Made by a program: the position numbers and the translations under genes. A stretch of 64,000 bases of DNA from Nematostella vectensis. Its lineage: Eukaryota > Cnidaria > Anthozoa > Actiniaria > Edwardsiidae. The stretch's first letter is position 1; each line of letters starts with the position of its first letter. Shown one piece after another: positions 34,201-44,470 of this stretch. A model generated the notes under the pieces. It saw only the letters and a list, made by a program, of their open reading frames with translations. It did no database searches and was not told the DNA's origin. The DNA is taken from NCBI RefSeq assembly GCF_932526225.1, contig NC_064036.1:5525519-5589518 (forward strand), written 5' to 3'.

Positions 34201-34572
34201 GCCTCTCGTCTACCACCTAGAGGTAAACCATCGAAGCAAGCCAGACCAAATCCACCCAAAGCATCAAAACCATCTAAAAAGGCAAAACATGACCAAAGCA
34301 TTCCTCAAGGAAGTCTATCATTGTCATCAAGGCCTAACAATTCGGCCAGTGCAAGTCTACCCAAAACACCAATAGGATCATCTACAAATGCAAACGTCAA
34401 GAACACTTCTAAGAGAAAAACACAGCAACTGATGGAAGAACAATCAACGCCAACTTCTCGTAAACGCAAGGCCTTTACGCCTAAAAAGCTCGTTAAGAGA
34501 CCCCCACTTGAAGTGAAAGTTTTGTCTCGTCCGAAAAAGCGTAATGCTGTCTTAAAAAAGGAACCTGTGTGA
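19263..34572 (+). CDS. SNAPC4: snRNA-activating protein complex subunit 4 (SNAP190), Myb-repeat protein
   Basis: Largest SNAPc subunit; it binds the proximal sequence element of snRNA genes for RNA polymerases II and III. Exons: 19263-19419, 19612-19664, 20547-21092, 21412-21474, 22880-22909, 23974-24078, 24186-24264, 24539-24620, 24703-24777, 24906-24984, 25748-25903, 26204-26271, 26372-26445, 27517-27620, 27948-28042, 28406-28500, 28777-28862, 30129-30224, 30370-30414, 30487-30975, 31241-31414, 32050-34572. Phases agree throughout: 5274 nt, 1757 aa (human about 1470). The N-terminal half is acidic (about residues 15-60 and 220-250). Human-like motifs follow: AKNREQQEE, CKPYFKD, and W-K-x-N-D-K-K-A-L. 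Then come 4.5 Myb repeats (about 408-656). The long C-terminus is basic, then Ser/Thr-rich, with a hydrophobic patch [12 protein letters not shown] and a Lys/Arg-rich end. The 30-nt exon at 22880 and the exact 5' start are least certain; untranslated exons further upstream cannot be excluded. Confidence 0.93.
19974..20130. mobile_element. CAG...CTG element with 5-bp target duplication (CAAAT)
   Basis: CAGGCATGTACCCAGG and TGTGTACATGCTG are the ends, flanked exactly by CAAAT (19969-19973 and 20131-20135). It shares its interior with the element at 17688-17838. It lies in SNAPC4 intron 2. Confidence 0.85.
23113..23230 (-). other. candidate antisense exon inside SNAPC4 intron 5
   Basis: On the minus strand this 118-nt block has an acceptor (TTTTCAG just upstream), a donor (GCCAAG/GTGAGT) and one frame open throughout, encoding [20 protein letters not shown] then a Gln/Lys-rich tail. 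The other two frames are closed. I could not join it to a convincing start exon or 3' exon. It may belong to a nested antisense gene, be a pseudo-exon, or be chance. Confidence 0.25.
23631..23705. repeat. cluster of short palindromes in SNAPC4 intron 5
   Basis: TACCATATATA / ATATATGGTA, AGCTCC TAT GGAGCT and CCACGCGTGG follow one another, then a GC-rich tail (TCCGCGCTGGCTCCGC). The tail resembles a transposon end or a small promoter for the antisense strand. Confidence 0.5.
24857..24888 (+). repeat. diverged intronic copy of a SNAPC4 exon start
   Basis: CAGGGCCAACCAGGTAACCA plus AGACGCC resembles the acceptor and first codons of exon 24186-24264 (CAGGGCCCACCAGATAACCA plus AGATGCT), about 26 of 31 positions identical by eye. 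It lies in the intron just before exon 24906, about 675 bp downstream of its source. Confidence 0.65.
25006..25194 (-). mobile_element. TAGCTGTCAAC-type MITE, copy B
   Basis: It begins ATAGCTGTCAACC and ends TTTGACAGCTATG. Across its length it matches the reverse complement of copy A at 12615-12805, including CGGGTGAAATACAG and CACAAAAATTAGG. It starts 22 bp after the donor of exon 24906-24984. Confidence 0.88.
26629..27125 (+). repeat. decayed partial copies of SNAPC4 exon 27517 in its upstream intron
   Basis: Three blocks resemble the start of exon 27517-27620. At 26629, right after TGTGTCAG, the exon frame reads [17 protein letters not shown] against [17 protein letters not shown], then meets TGA at 26700. 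Near 26995-27035 lies GAGAGTCTTATGGGAGAGAA then CAGGTTATGTATCAG. Near 27088-27125 lies TAGGGTCCTATGGGGGGAAC then ATGTCATGCATCGTTACAC. The exon has GAGGGTCGTATGGGAGAACA then AGTTATGCATCGCTACATG. They look like old tandem exon duplications, now non-coding. Confidence 0.7.
27170..27429. repeat. ~115-bp-arm inverted repeat in SNAPC4 intron 13
   Basis: The left arm runs from GTATATACATT to about 27285, the right arm from about 27315 to 27429. The inner part is almost perfect: CATGTAAGCATGGGTAAAAA pairs with TTTTTACCCATGCTTACATG. The outer part is ~80% paired, including TTGACAAAA and TTTTGTCAA. The short loop is ~30 nt. It ends about 90 bp before exon 27517 and could fold in the pre-mRNA. Confidence 0.88.
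28971..29245 (+). mobile_element. TTAA-flanked MITE, copy B, interrupted by exon-derived DNA
   Basis: TTAAAGCCGCAGTGTCACCA starts it and GTGACAATGCGGCTTTAA ends it. Compared with copy C, about 9 bp of the left arm (GTTTACTTC) are replaced by a 37-bp block from a SNAPC4 exon (28981-29017). The rest of the element is intact. It lies in intron 28863-30128. Confidence 0.9.
28981..29017 (+). repeat. exact 37-bp copy of SNAPC4 Myb-c exon inside a MITE
   Basis: The block starting TTGCTCAAGGCAATCGAGGA and ending AGCTCAACT is identical to 27951-27987 in exon 27948-28042, which codes for [12 protein letters not shown] of Myb repeat c. Source and copy are in the same orientation, ~1 kb apart. Identity stops abruptly at both ends, where MITE sequence resumes. 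Confidence 0.96.
29321..29784. mobile_element. MITE with ~37-bp TIRs in SNAPC4 intron 17
   Basis: The left arm GTTTCTCAAAACACCTGAGA then ATTCTCGGGCCCGA pairs with the right arm CGGGCCCGAGAATTCTCGGG then TGTTTCGAGAAAC. The interior has repeated TCTCGGG and CCCGA phrases but no domain. It follows MITE copy B within the same intron. Confidence 0.88.
29836..29950 (+). repeat. 51-bp tandem duplication in SNAPC4 intron 17
   Basis: GGTTAAGATAATGATTGAGG starts at 29836 and again at 29887, with a third truncated start at 29939. The two full units differ at only a few positions, so the duplication is recent. Confidence 0.9.
31484..31975. repeat. repeat-rich SNAPC4 intron 21 with a 30-bp inverted repeat
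   Basis: TAAGTGGCCAACCTCCAT (about 31833-31850) pairs with ATGGAGGTTGGCCACTTAA (31883-31901), extending outward to ACGTAC / GTACGT. AATAGAGGTTGGTCTGTAT follows near 31950. A second pair of related arms is GCGCAAGGG near 31670 and CCCTTGCGCGC near 31752. These are TIR fragments, probably Tc1/mariner-like, in the intron before the last exon. Confidence 0.65.
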
Positions 34573-35100
34573 CTTGGTACCCGATAACCCATCACCAGGC
34601 GAGATACATTATGGCAAAATCAATATAATGTAATTTCTGGTCGCCGTCCCGTCCAGAATTCGTGCCCATGCAACTTTTTTTATCAATATTTTTTCTCTGT
34701 TAAACCCCTAGAAGCATGTGAGTTTTGCGTTCTTCGATTACAAGAAATTGCAAAAGGTAGCCATCCCGTCACGCCATACATCGAAGGTTGTATTTCTGTT
34801 AACACATTCACTGCAACTAAAAAAGTATCGCAATAGTGCCTATGAATGGATGAATGAAAAATTGAAATTAAAAACTACGCCCGCATGCGTGCTTCTGAAG
34901 AATAAATTGCGAATAAACGAAATATATTTTTACATGGCCCATATCACGTATTACACAACTTATCTTACTTAGCTGACTAAAAGTTCTTCATTTAGACCAT
35001 AATTGCGATTTTACCTGTTACAGTGAGAGTGATTTATACCACCCTTTCAGGAACTGGCAAACGACGCACTGAAACAAGGAAATAAAATTCCAATACACTT
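34573..35100 (+). other. SNAPC4 3' UTR with candidate poly(A) signal
   Basis: AATAAA at 34901-34906 is a plausible poly(A) signal. A ~60-bp block near 34636 (CAGAATTCGTGCCCATGCAA) resembles 21575 in a SNAPC4 intron (CAGAATTTGTGCACATGCAA), so it is dispersed repeat sequence. Confidence 0.45.
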
Positions 35101-35455
35101 GTTCTCGTCTTCTTTGTAAACCATCTCCTAGTGACTCAGAGGGTTAATTGAAGCTAGTAGAGTGTACCTCCGCCAACCTCTATTAAAGCGGTCAACATCT
35201 CTTATTAAGCGGACACTTTCCAATGTCTCGAGATATTGGGTCACTCATTCATAGCATTTTATACCTCTACTTATCGGCAACAACCATTAAACAGCCGCGG
35301 CAATCATTTTACGGTCTAGTTTGTTATCTCACCCTAATTTTGATCTTTTTGATCGAGCTGAAAATCCGATGTTATATTGGATCACCCTTGGTTGACACTT
35401 TTAGCCAGAATAGGTGATGGTTGGCAAAACAGGAAGCTTTAATTCGATTAAAGCT

Positions 35456-35477
35456 CCCCCCCCCCCCCCCCCCCCCC
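35456..35477. repeat. poly-C tract followed by CA repeats
   Basis: About 20 consecutive C residues are followed by ACACACACGCACAC. Similar C-runs occur at 37638-37652 and 53715-53736. Confidence 0.9.
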
Positions 35478-35694
35478 ACACACACGCACACCTTTATTAC
35501 AATTAGGTTTCTTGTGCTATATAACTGAAGTGTGTAAAGGGTACTCGATAGGAATGCGTGTGTGGTTTTTTTGGTTATGGAAAGACTAGAAAACATTTTC
35601 ACAGTTTTCCTGGTTTGCACTCCTGAAAACAGCGCGACTAATCCAAAGTGATCACGACTAACCTCACATGCTAGATTTGCCAGACAGTCAATTA

Positions 35695-35847
35695 CAGGGG
35701 CATAGCCAGGGGGTTGCCTAGGGGGCCCGCCCCCCTTTTTTAGCAGCCAAAAATACGGTAAATGTACGAGACATCAAAAATACAGGAGAAAATGCCTTAA
35801 AAGTCCCTTCGGGCCCCTTCCTGTTAAAAATCCTGGTTACGCCGCTG
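35695..35847. mobile_element. CAG...CTG element, sister of 13105-13250
   Basis: It begins CAGGGGCATAGCCAGGGG and ends CCTGGTTACGCCGCTG, with the shared interior TTTAGCAGCCAAAAATAC and AATACAGGAGAAAATGCCTT. No matching 5-bp flank is visible, so the flanks may have mutated. Confidence 0.85.
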
Positions 35848-36414
35848 ATCTGTGAAGGGTGTCTCAATAGTCTCGGCGTCTGGACTCTTATGATTCGTCA
35901 CAAGACAAACAGGTTGGGGGAACGGCCCCCGAGTTCTCCCCAACTGAATACTTGAATAAATCACGCGATAAAAGTCAGAATAGACAAGGGAGCCCACATC
36001 TCCAATTGGCTGCTTCAGAATAACGCCATGGGTTCTGCAGGGGGGAGAGGACCATTTGTTTATATTAAAACAAAACCAGGCGCTACGGCACTGTTCCTTT
36101 AAAGCGGGATTTGTAAGACTCTTGACTCTTATTTTCCCCGTACATCGAGGTGGGGGAAATGATGGTGCATTATGCTCGTCAAGTTAGTAGCTGCCCGTTA
36201 AATTCATAACTGGATTACTCGATTCCCGCCAAGAATAATACTTGATGTCCCTTGGCAAATATCAAATAAGTCGAGTACAGCTTTTACAAAGATAACAAAG
36301 AACCTGTATCACAATTCTGCAAAAACAAACTGTTTCGGTAAGTAAGAAAAAAAGCTGAAAAAAAAAACGTTGCATCAGTTTGCACAATATAAATTTACTT
36401 CTTTGTATGGCCTT

Positions 36415-37678
36415 TAGGGGCGGAACATTTGACTTATGAGGGGGGGGGGTGGAAGATTTTGAAAAAAAATATCCTGCAAGCTACATTTCAAAGAAAAAAA
36501 TTGCATGCAAAGCAAATGAGCAGAAAAAAAATTCGTGCACAAGTTTAAGAAAAAAAAATGTTGCAAAGCCATTGTGTAAAAAGATTAACTCTATGAAATA
36601 AAATCAAAATTCTGTGATAACTTTGATGTTTTTACTCTATAAAACGTTTTCCTCTATATTTTTGCTATGTGTATTTTGCATTTCTCCTCACCATATTCTT
36701 TAAAGTTTCTATTGGTTGAGACTCGCCCTTTCCACTATCACACCCTATGTTGAAACTTATAAGTTGTGTGGTCTCCTCCTTTCAGATAAAACTAGTTTCC
36801 AATGGTTTTATTTTAGAAATTACATTCTAAAATAAAACAAAAGTGCTCATGCTGAAGATTTTTCAATGATGATTGCTATAATGCCCTTTGCAATCATTTT
36901 AGAAAAAATTACCAAAAAGTTCACTTGTACAACAGAAGTCACAAACTTGAAATACCTTTTATTTATTTGTTTTATTAAGACTGAATAAAACAACAAATAA
37001 ATAAATAAAAAGGTTTAATAGATCAATATATAAACTGTAACATATTGTATATAAATAGATAAAATAGATAAATCTTTCATAATTAATATGATGGACTTCT
37101 CCAAAATAAAATATAATGTGAATGAGGAAACAACTAAAATGGTTGTTTCCTCTTTGTGTTCACATATAGGCAGAGATACCAACCATCAATTAAAATTCAG
37201 GAGATGGGATCTACATAAATGCTCACCCCCTATAGATGTCCTTGTTTTGTGGACTATTTCAACAGAACCTTAAGAAACATTCTAACAAATGTGAGAGATT
37301 TCAAATAAGCTATTTTTTTTTGCTATTTTTTTTTTGTTTACTCAATATGCAAGGTAAAAGCTTGATGGCCGAAGACTCGTTTGGCTATGACACGAAGGTC
37401 TTGCCATGTATAATCCCTATACCTAGTGAGTTTATTGAATTATAATTTTAATCTATTCGAAGGTCAAAAAGAATGAAACACAACGTATGGAGTTCTATAT
37501 AGGACGAGAAAAGAAAAAAAAAATGCCGCAAAAAGACTTGGGTCCAAGAAAAAAAATATCCTGCATAGCAGTACATGGGGAAAAGAAATCCTGCACATCC
37601 GATGGGCGAAAAAAAAGTTCTTGCAGACATAAAATCACCCCCCCCCCCCCCCTCAAAAGTCAAATGGTCTGCCCCTTA
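36415..37678. mobile_element. 1.26-kb TIR element with G/C-run ends
   Basis: Left TAGGGGCGGAACATTTGACT then a G-run, and right a C-run then AGTCAAATGGTCTGCCCCTTA, are inverted repeats. Subterminal phrases AATATCCTGCA recur in both halves. The interior is AT-rich with a strong hairpin near 37119-37160 (GAGGAAACAAC / GTTGTTTCCTC). No transposase is seen; only short frames (37088-37273, 37236-37445), none recognised. Confidence 0.75.
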
Positions 37679-38039
37679 TTTGATAATGTATACAGGCATA
37701 TGAGGGAAGCATCTTTCAGATGATTATCATATTTATCGTAAAGAGCGCACTCGAAAGAGTATTCGCTCTTCCGGACTCACACGGACGCTCTGTCTTGGTC
37801 TGTGAACGTGCAAAGAATACTATTATACTATTGGCAAAGCAAGACGGCCAATGAAGACCTCTTTACTAACAAACCCGTACCGCGTCCTGTAAACAACACT
37901 TCTTAAAGTACACACCAAGGTAAACTTTGTATCGATTACGAAAATTGATCGGCTGTCTTTAGTATCTATTTAGATATCTAAACGACGTCCCTAAGCCTCG
38001 ATAATGTATGCTCATTTGGGAAATTAGCGCTATTAATGG

Positions 38040-38170
38040 GCGAATAGCAGGTGGCAGCCTCACAACACGTGGCGAGCACTTAAATGGCTTCCCGCGTGAC
38101 GTCACGAGGCGCACGCGAGCCGATGGCGGCGGCAGACAAGATCGGGTTGAGTTTAATTTCCTTCAAGCTT
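38040..38170. promoter_or_regulatory. CpG-rich patch with a CRE-like site
   Basis: An isolated CpG-dense stretch in AT-rich spacer contains TGACGTCA (full CRE palindrome) and CACGTGGC. A 93-codon frame starts here (38084-38365) with no recognisable domain. It could be a promoter of an unannotated transcript or a distal element; the sequence does not decide. Confidence 0.3.
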
Positions 38171-39341
38171 GTCGATTTAAATAGGAACAGGAATAAGATA
38201 AAACGTTCTGTTTGCTTTGAGAGACATTCTAAAGATAAGCTTCCATACGTGTTCATGCCAATTTGTTTACCTAATAGAAGTTACAAAGAACCTCTTACAA
38301 ACAAACAAACGCCCTTTAGCCAAAACAGTATCAAAGTAGAACATCAATTAGCGTTAGCATACTAATCCATGTAGGCGTAATAAAAATAGCTTTAAATAAG
38401 AAATTTCCTTTTAAACACATTTGCCGTTATTTCTTGAATGCAAGTGATGAGCATATCTGTGAACATTTCGACTTTACAAGCACTATTTATAACTGCACCA
38501 AGGATACATTCAAACACTTAAGCAACTATTCAATTATCTTTTGTTGCCATTATCATACTTACACGAAAAACTGGACCAGACTTGACCGAACCTCATAATT
38601 CTTTGCATTAGAATAAGACGTTAAAGCGCCGTTGGCGTTCGCGCTCGCTCAAAGCGTCTAGTCTTGCGTGTTGAAGAAGAAAGAAGTTACGCCTTACATC
38701 TATATGAATCATTCGAATTATGCATATAACATCACACATTTAAACACATAAGAACTATCTCTGAGAATCATTAGTGCTTGATTTTATTATACGCATCGCG
38801 CGATGGGCGGTGATACAGTCCTGCCAATCCAGTTTTCTTCCATGAGCTTGAGAATAGCGTGTTGTAGTTGCGTGCGGCCTGTATGGACCAAGATTACCGA
38901 CTCCCCCATCAAAACATGTCACCATAAAAAGGCTAAAATCTAAAAAAAATGTTTGAAGGAGGAGTCAAAACTGCGACTCAAAATAATCTAAAAAGTGTCT
39001 ACAAAAAGTAATCTACTTAGGAGTATGTCCGTTAGCAGAGGCATGCAAACAGCCACACCTATTGGGGAAGTAGTTTGAATTTCTAAGCTGACAAGTCTAG
39101 CTGTTTGTGCACGCGCGACATCTACAAGACACGAGCAAATTATTTAACATAATGACCCCTCAACCGGCCTGTACCAGACGTGGGAAGTACTGACAAGCCA
39201 TAAAATTCATAAATGCGAAATAAACACGATCTAGAGATAAAGTTACTCTGGCATCAGTCTAGGATAAGTGGTCATTTTTTCCACCAAATAATAGCTAGGG
39301 TTCTTGGACAACCGAACAAGGAATAAAAAAATATAATAGAT

Positions 39342-40320
39342 GCTCCTCCAGCTCTCAGTGACTTCCCAAGATGCTCCACCAGCTCTCTGTGAATTTCCAA
39401 GATGCTCCACCAGCTCTCAGTGTAGGGTTCGACGATATTGGAAAAATGTGCGATATGCGATATGCACTTTGATTTTGCGATATTGTGCGATATTGAACGT
39501 TTTTTTTGTAAGCCTCACAGTGATTGGCTGTTCAAGTCACATGACACCCCAACAGCCAACATGGCGGCCCAGGAGAATTTTAATGCAATTTTCGGCAAGG
39601 AAAGTGCCACCAAACTAAGTAAAATTGCCATAACAACTCTAGATTATGATGGCGGAATTGTGTGGACGTTCTGTGGACAATTTTGAGGTATATTTGATTG
39701 AAATTAGTGGCGTAAAACCAGAGAAAAGAGCCAAAAGTCGGCAATTTGATGCATTGTATAGCCTATTATATAATTTATTTATATCGCAAGGTACTGCGAT
39801 ATGGATATCGCAAAATTTGATATCGCGATTTCGGTATAAATTCGATATATCGCCGAACCTTATCTCAGTGACATCCCAAGATGCTCCACTAGCCCTCAGT
39901 GACTATCCAAGATGCTCCACCAGCACTCAGTGACTTCCCAAGATGCTCTAAGTGCCTCTTAGTGAGATGCTTCACCAGCTCTCTGTGACTTCCCAGGATG
40001 CTCCACAAGCTCTCTGTGACTTCCCAAGATGCTCCACCAGCTCTCTGTGACTTCCCAAGATGCTCCACCAGCTCTCTGTGACTTCCCAAGATGCTCCACC
40101 AGCTCTCAGTGACATCCCATGATGCTCCACTAGCTCTCTGTGACTTCCCAAGATGCTCCACCAGCTCTCTGTGACTTCCCAAGATGCTCCACCAGCTCTC
40201 TGTGACTTCCCAAGATGCTCCACCAGCTCTCAGTGACATCCCATGATGCTCCACTAGCTCTCAGTGACTTCCCAAGATGCTCCACTAGCTCTCAGTGACA
40301 TCCAAAGATGCTCCAACAAG
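39342..40320. repeat. 31-bp minisatellite, split in two blocks
   Basis: The unit is GATGCTCCACCAGCTCTCTG then TGACTTCCCAA. About three units lie at 39342-39422 and about fifteen at 39863-40320, separated by a TIR element. Variants are TCTCAGTGACATCCCATGATG and CACTAGC. Because 31 is not a multiple of 3 and stops are rare on the minus strand, long repetitive open frames appear there; these are translation artefacts. Confidence 0.96.
39423..39862. mobile_element. hAT-like 440-bp element inserted in the minisatellite, 8-bp target duplication
   Basis: The ends TAGGGTTCG and CGAACCTTA are near-perfect inverted repeats, flanked exactly by TCTCAGTG on both sides (39415-39422 and 39863-39870), the 8-bp signature of hAT insertion. 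Inside are many CGATAT phrases (GCGATATTGTGCGATATTG at the left, TATCGCGATTTCGGTATAAA at the right). Frames inside are short and unrecognised, so it is non-autonomous. Confidence 0.9.
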
Positions 40321-43300
40321 CTGATGCCTTGCAGCCCACTGGCTTCACCAAGACTTGGTTTTGTGTCTCTGACTTTTTTTTCTCGACTTCAGAGTATTGG
40401 CCATTATTTTTATAGAGTTATGGTCGTCTGGTCAGCAAATAATCAAATCTAAAAAAGTGATGTCAGAGCTGTTTCATTTAATTTATTTTTTGTTTCACGT
40501 TTGAATACATTTTACTAGCTAGGCGTGGAAAGGGAGATAATTCCGTTGACGTTTGAATGTGTTATATAGAGTATTATTGGTAAGTAGGTAAATGTTTAGA
40601 AAAACATATTAATCTACTATTCTACTAGATCGTCAATAACGATTTTCCTGTTACGCCTACACGCTAGGTAAACAATAGGAACTCCCCTACACAAAAAAAC
40701 ATCTTTTTTGTTTTGGTTAAATGCGTTTGTGCGCTAGGAAGATGACAATCGACAACAAATAGGCTATCAGATAATATTTAAAAAAAAAAACGGTTCTAAA
40801 ATGGCATTTGAAGGCCATCTAAAAGATGGGGGGTGTCCAATGAAGAATTCTCTTTAGAAAAACGCAAAAGCCTCAAGTAAAAGGGTAGGCTTAAAAATCA
40901 ATGATGGTTATCTATTGTTTTCAAAGGAAGGCCAAACTGGAGCCTTTCCCTGAGCCTTATCTACTTATATCCTACAAGTGACAAGCATAATTGTGGTAGG
41001 ACCAACAACATTGTTAAAACCGTGTAGCAAGTAATTTCTAACAATCCTGTTTAGCCCCTTAACATAATTATTTCTATTTTAGTTAAATTGGGTAAGGAGC
41101 ATTAACTGGAGATCAATCCTAACCGTTTATTTATGGTATACGTCCATTTGCACCGCACGCGTTTCTCGCCCTTGACTTGTATGTATCCTTTTTTTTATTT
41201 ACACCTAGCTTCCCTTCATAAAATCTGTCTTTTCTAAGTATGTTGGTTTTAAAACTTAAACAGCGAAAGCGCGTACCATGAACTAAGAATTTGTGTGGTC
41301 GTTGCATTGGTGAAATCATTGTTGGACAGATAAGGACGCGTTCACTATGAAATGTAGTAGAATGTGAGAGCATTCTTACTCCATGTGCTTTCCGTTAAGA
41401 GCGTTTTTACTCGACTTTGGGTCTAGACGCGCGATGACATTTGGTTATGATTTCATGAAGCGGTTAAGCTATACGTGACCGTCATCACGTCAACAACAAC
41501 TGCGCTGACATAAGTATTTTCAACTAATAAGATTCGTTTCTCTATTTATTCGCAACTATTACTCTATTCACTGCGTGAGTTAGCGAATAATAACTAGGCT
41601 TGTTTTTATGATTTGGTTAGAACCTTTAATGTTCTTGGTAGTCAATCAGACATTCGGGGACCAGGAAAAAATTTTGTTTTCATCATGGCATCTTTATGCC
41701 TGGGGGGTCGGGCTTGTTACAGTCTGTTGTGGGTAAACTAGGTAAATTATCTGAGCTTCTCAATCGAATTCCTCTTCGCGGCAACATCCTAAAAATGCTA
41801 GGGGAAAAAAACGCCGCTCACTACAATACTTCACGCTATATTGTATTCTGCTAAAAGGAAAATATAAGTTTTTTTTCTTTTTTTTTTCGGTTGTTGCTAT
41901 TAGTCAACACTTTTCGCAATAAACCGTTTAATAAATAAAGCCGTTTTAGATCAAAGAGTGTAGAAGACTCTTCGATGAGAACAGTTGGTGTTTGTGATGA
42001 TGACTTTATGACAGTTTATATAATTACGCTTGATCTCTTGAGCAAAAATACAATTTTCTCTGTTCATTATTTCACAGTATTACATAACAACAAACGCGAG
42101 AGCAAATCCTCATTACCCACTGCGTCACGTTCTCTAAGTTTCCGTTTGCTTGAACGGCTTATTTCCAATATCTACAAATTATCTCGCGGCTCAATAAATA
42201 CAATGCGCTATGAAGTTTTCGGCAATCTTCATCTAATAGCTCTCAACAAAACGATGGGCAAAAACGCTTCAGGATTGGTCAATTTGCCCCATAATTGTTT
42301 AGCTTAGTTTGACAATGGGATTGGGTAATATTGTTGAATTTTATTCTGTGAGCCTAATAATGGTCACGAAAATCCACCAATATTTCCTAAGGGCAAAACC
42401 ATAACCACGAGTTGGTTATATAAACTAAGAATTGATACTGAAGCATCAGTAAAGCTTTAAACAGCCTATGATGTTGTTACGTTAGACCATACCGTAATCC
42501 TAGTTAATCAAGATGAATTTTAATTACGCTTGATGGATAAAAAACTGAGAGCCTCTATAGGCTTTTCTTCGTTTCGGGTCGGTTTTAGATAAGACAATCA
42601 GATAAAACAACGTTATCCCATTTAAAATTACCTATGACATCAGCCAATTTATAAACTCTAATTAGAATAAGTTATGATATGAGAGTTTACAACTCAGAAA
42701 AAACTAACAATTCATTATTGAATTGTTCAAGCATATTCAGGTACTAGATTTTAATGTAAATTCAAAATAAGTTTTAAATCATTATTTTTAGTTTTACATG
42801 AATGAGTATACATTGTCTTGTTAGGAGCACCTCACATTAGGACGCTTTCGTAGAATTGGGGATTCGACAGAGCCTACTCAACGAACACATTCTAACTTGT
42901 TTAAGAGTAAACTCAAAGAAGGCCTCTTTGTTGTAATTTGTGGACGGCCCTTGTGTTGTTGACAGTTTTTAGTGTCTCTCTCAATTGTACGCGAGCATAG
43001 ACTGACGTAACAACTTTTCAACGCTTCCCAAGCACATGGGTAACGCGGCGAAACTAAGCAAGTTCCACTTGGAATAAACGAAAATTTATATAGTTGTCTT
43101 GGCAGTAGAAATCGAACGGTTTTATCGGAAACTATTGAGTCCGGCAAACAAGTACAAAATTACTACTAATAATAATAGTAAAATAACAAAATACTTAGAA
43201 TTTTCACTATAAAGACAGGTATTGAGCTTAAAACAGAATCTTCTTTTTCTTCCATTAGACTGGGCCCTTTTCATATGATCCGACTCCTAAAATTTATATT

Positions 43301-44470
43301 TTTAAGAGGTACTAAGAGGGTATCACGTAAATTAAAGCGTACATTAAATACACTAGGAAAGTAAGCAAGAAAATCCCGAACCAAAACAGAATATCTCATG
43401 ATCGTCCCTTTTAATCTTAACCATTCTACGACTTGCGTTTTTTTCACGGTTCCTCGGTTTGAGTGCGTTCAAATAATAAGCCCCTTTTTGTTTTCACACA
43501 AGACTTGTTGTCATAGCAAAAAAAATTGTGATATTCAAGATTCCATAGAAGGAGTTGAATTTTAAGACCTGTGTAAATATTTTCTTTGTTTGAATCAAAA
43601 GCTTCTAATCTTGAAAGTGTGCTGGTGAAAGTCCGATTAAAGCGAGTGAAGGGAGGAAAACGGGAGGTTCAGCTCTCGAGCATGACGCAAACTGACTTGT
43701 AAGATAACCTTGAATGTCTCCGTACTCGCCTACAAGGCTCCCCTTTTGAAGGCAGATTTCGGCTTTTTTGACATATAGAATTCAACTTACTAGCAATATG
43801 CTAATTTCGGCCAAGGTTTTGCCGTTTTTGTATTATCACTTCAATTCAATGTATGCAAATTTAGATCTCCTAAAGAAAATAGAAAGCTTAATAACAAAAT
43901 TCCAAATATTAAGAACGTTCCTTGGTAAAACCACGATTATCTACCGATTCGGGATAAAACTCATAGTGTCATCGGGCAAATATATCCTGGTTTTACTTTA
44001 AAAAAACATACCGAATGCTGACAGTTTAATTGATAAAATGCTTTTTTTTCAATCACGAAGTAGTTTTAGATTCTATTTAGCAGTCCGTTAAGAAGTGGGA
44101 ATTAAAGGTCATATTCCGTACAACCTGTTTTTACCAAAACATGGATTTAATCTGCGAGTTAACGAGGGTCGGATACAACCTCTTCACAACTTCCTGTGAG
44201 GCGCGTGGCGCGAGACGTAACCCCACGAGAGGGAATTTATCTAAAAAACGCGAGCTTTAAAATGTTAATGTGTCACTGATATGCAGCACTGTGACACTAT
44301 GTGAACGTGAATGGGCCCTTTTAAAGTTGAGAACCACACGGGTAATTTGCTGTTATTTCGATTTTGCCCTCAAAGTAAAACCGCATTTTTTGCGTCGTGA
44401 TCCCACCGCGACTACACAAAGCAGGGAACCCAGCATCGAATCCACCAATCAGAACACGAAAAACAGGTTA
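40321..44470. other. gene-poor spacer, nothing recognised
   Basis: AT-rich sequence without plausible exons, tRNA boxes, tandem arrays or clear TIR elements. Short frames at 41975-42307 (+) and 42878-43147 (-) have no visible domains. Being directly upstream of a developmental transcription factor gene, the stretch could hold enhancers, but none can be identified from one sequence. Confidence 0.5.

Noticed and set aside
39889-40254. 121-codon minus-strand frame with repeating peptide EHLGKSQRAGGASWEV
   Set aside because: It is the translation of the 31-bp minisatellite; overlapping frames show the same repeats shifted, so this is an artefact.
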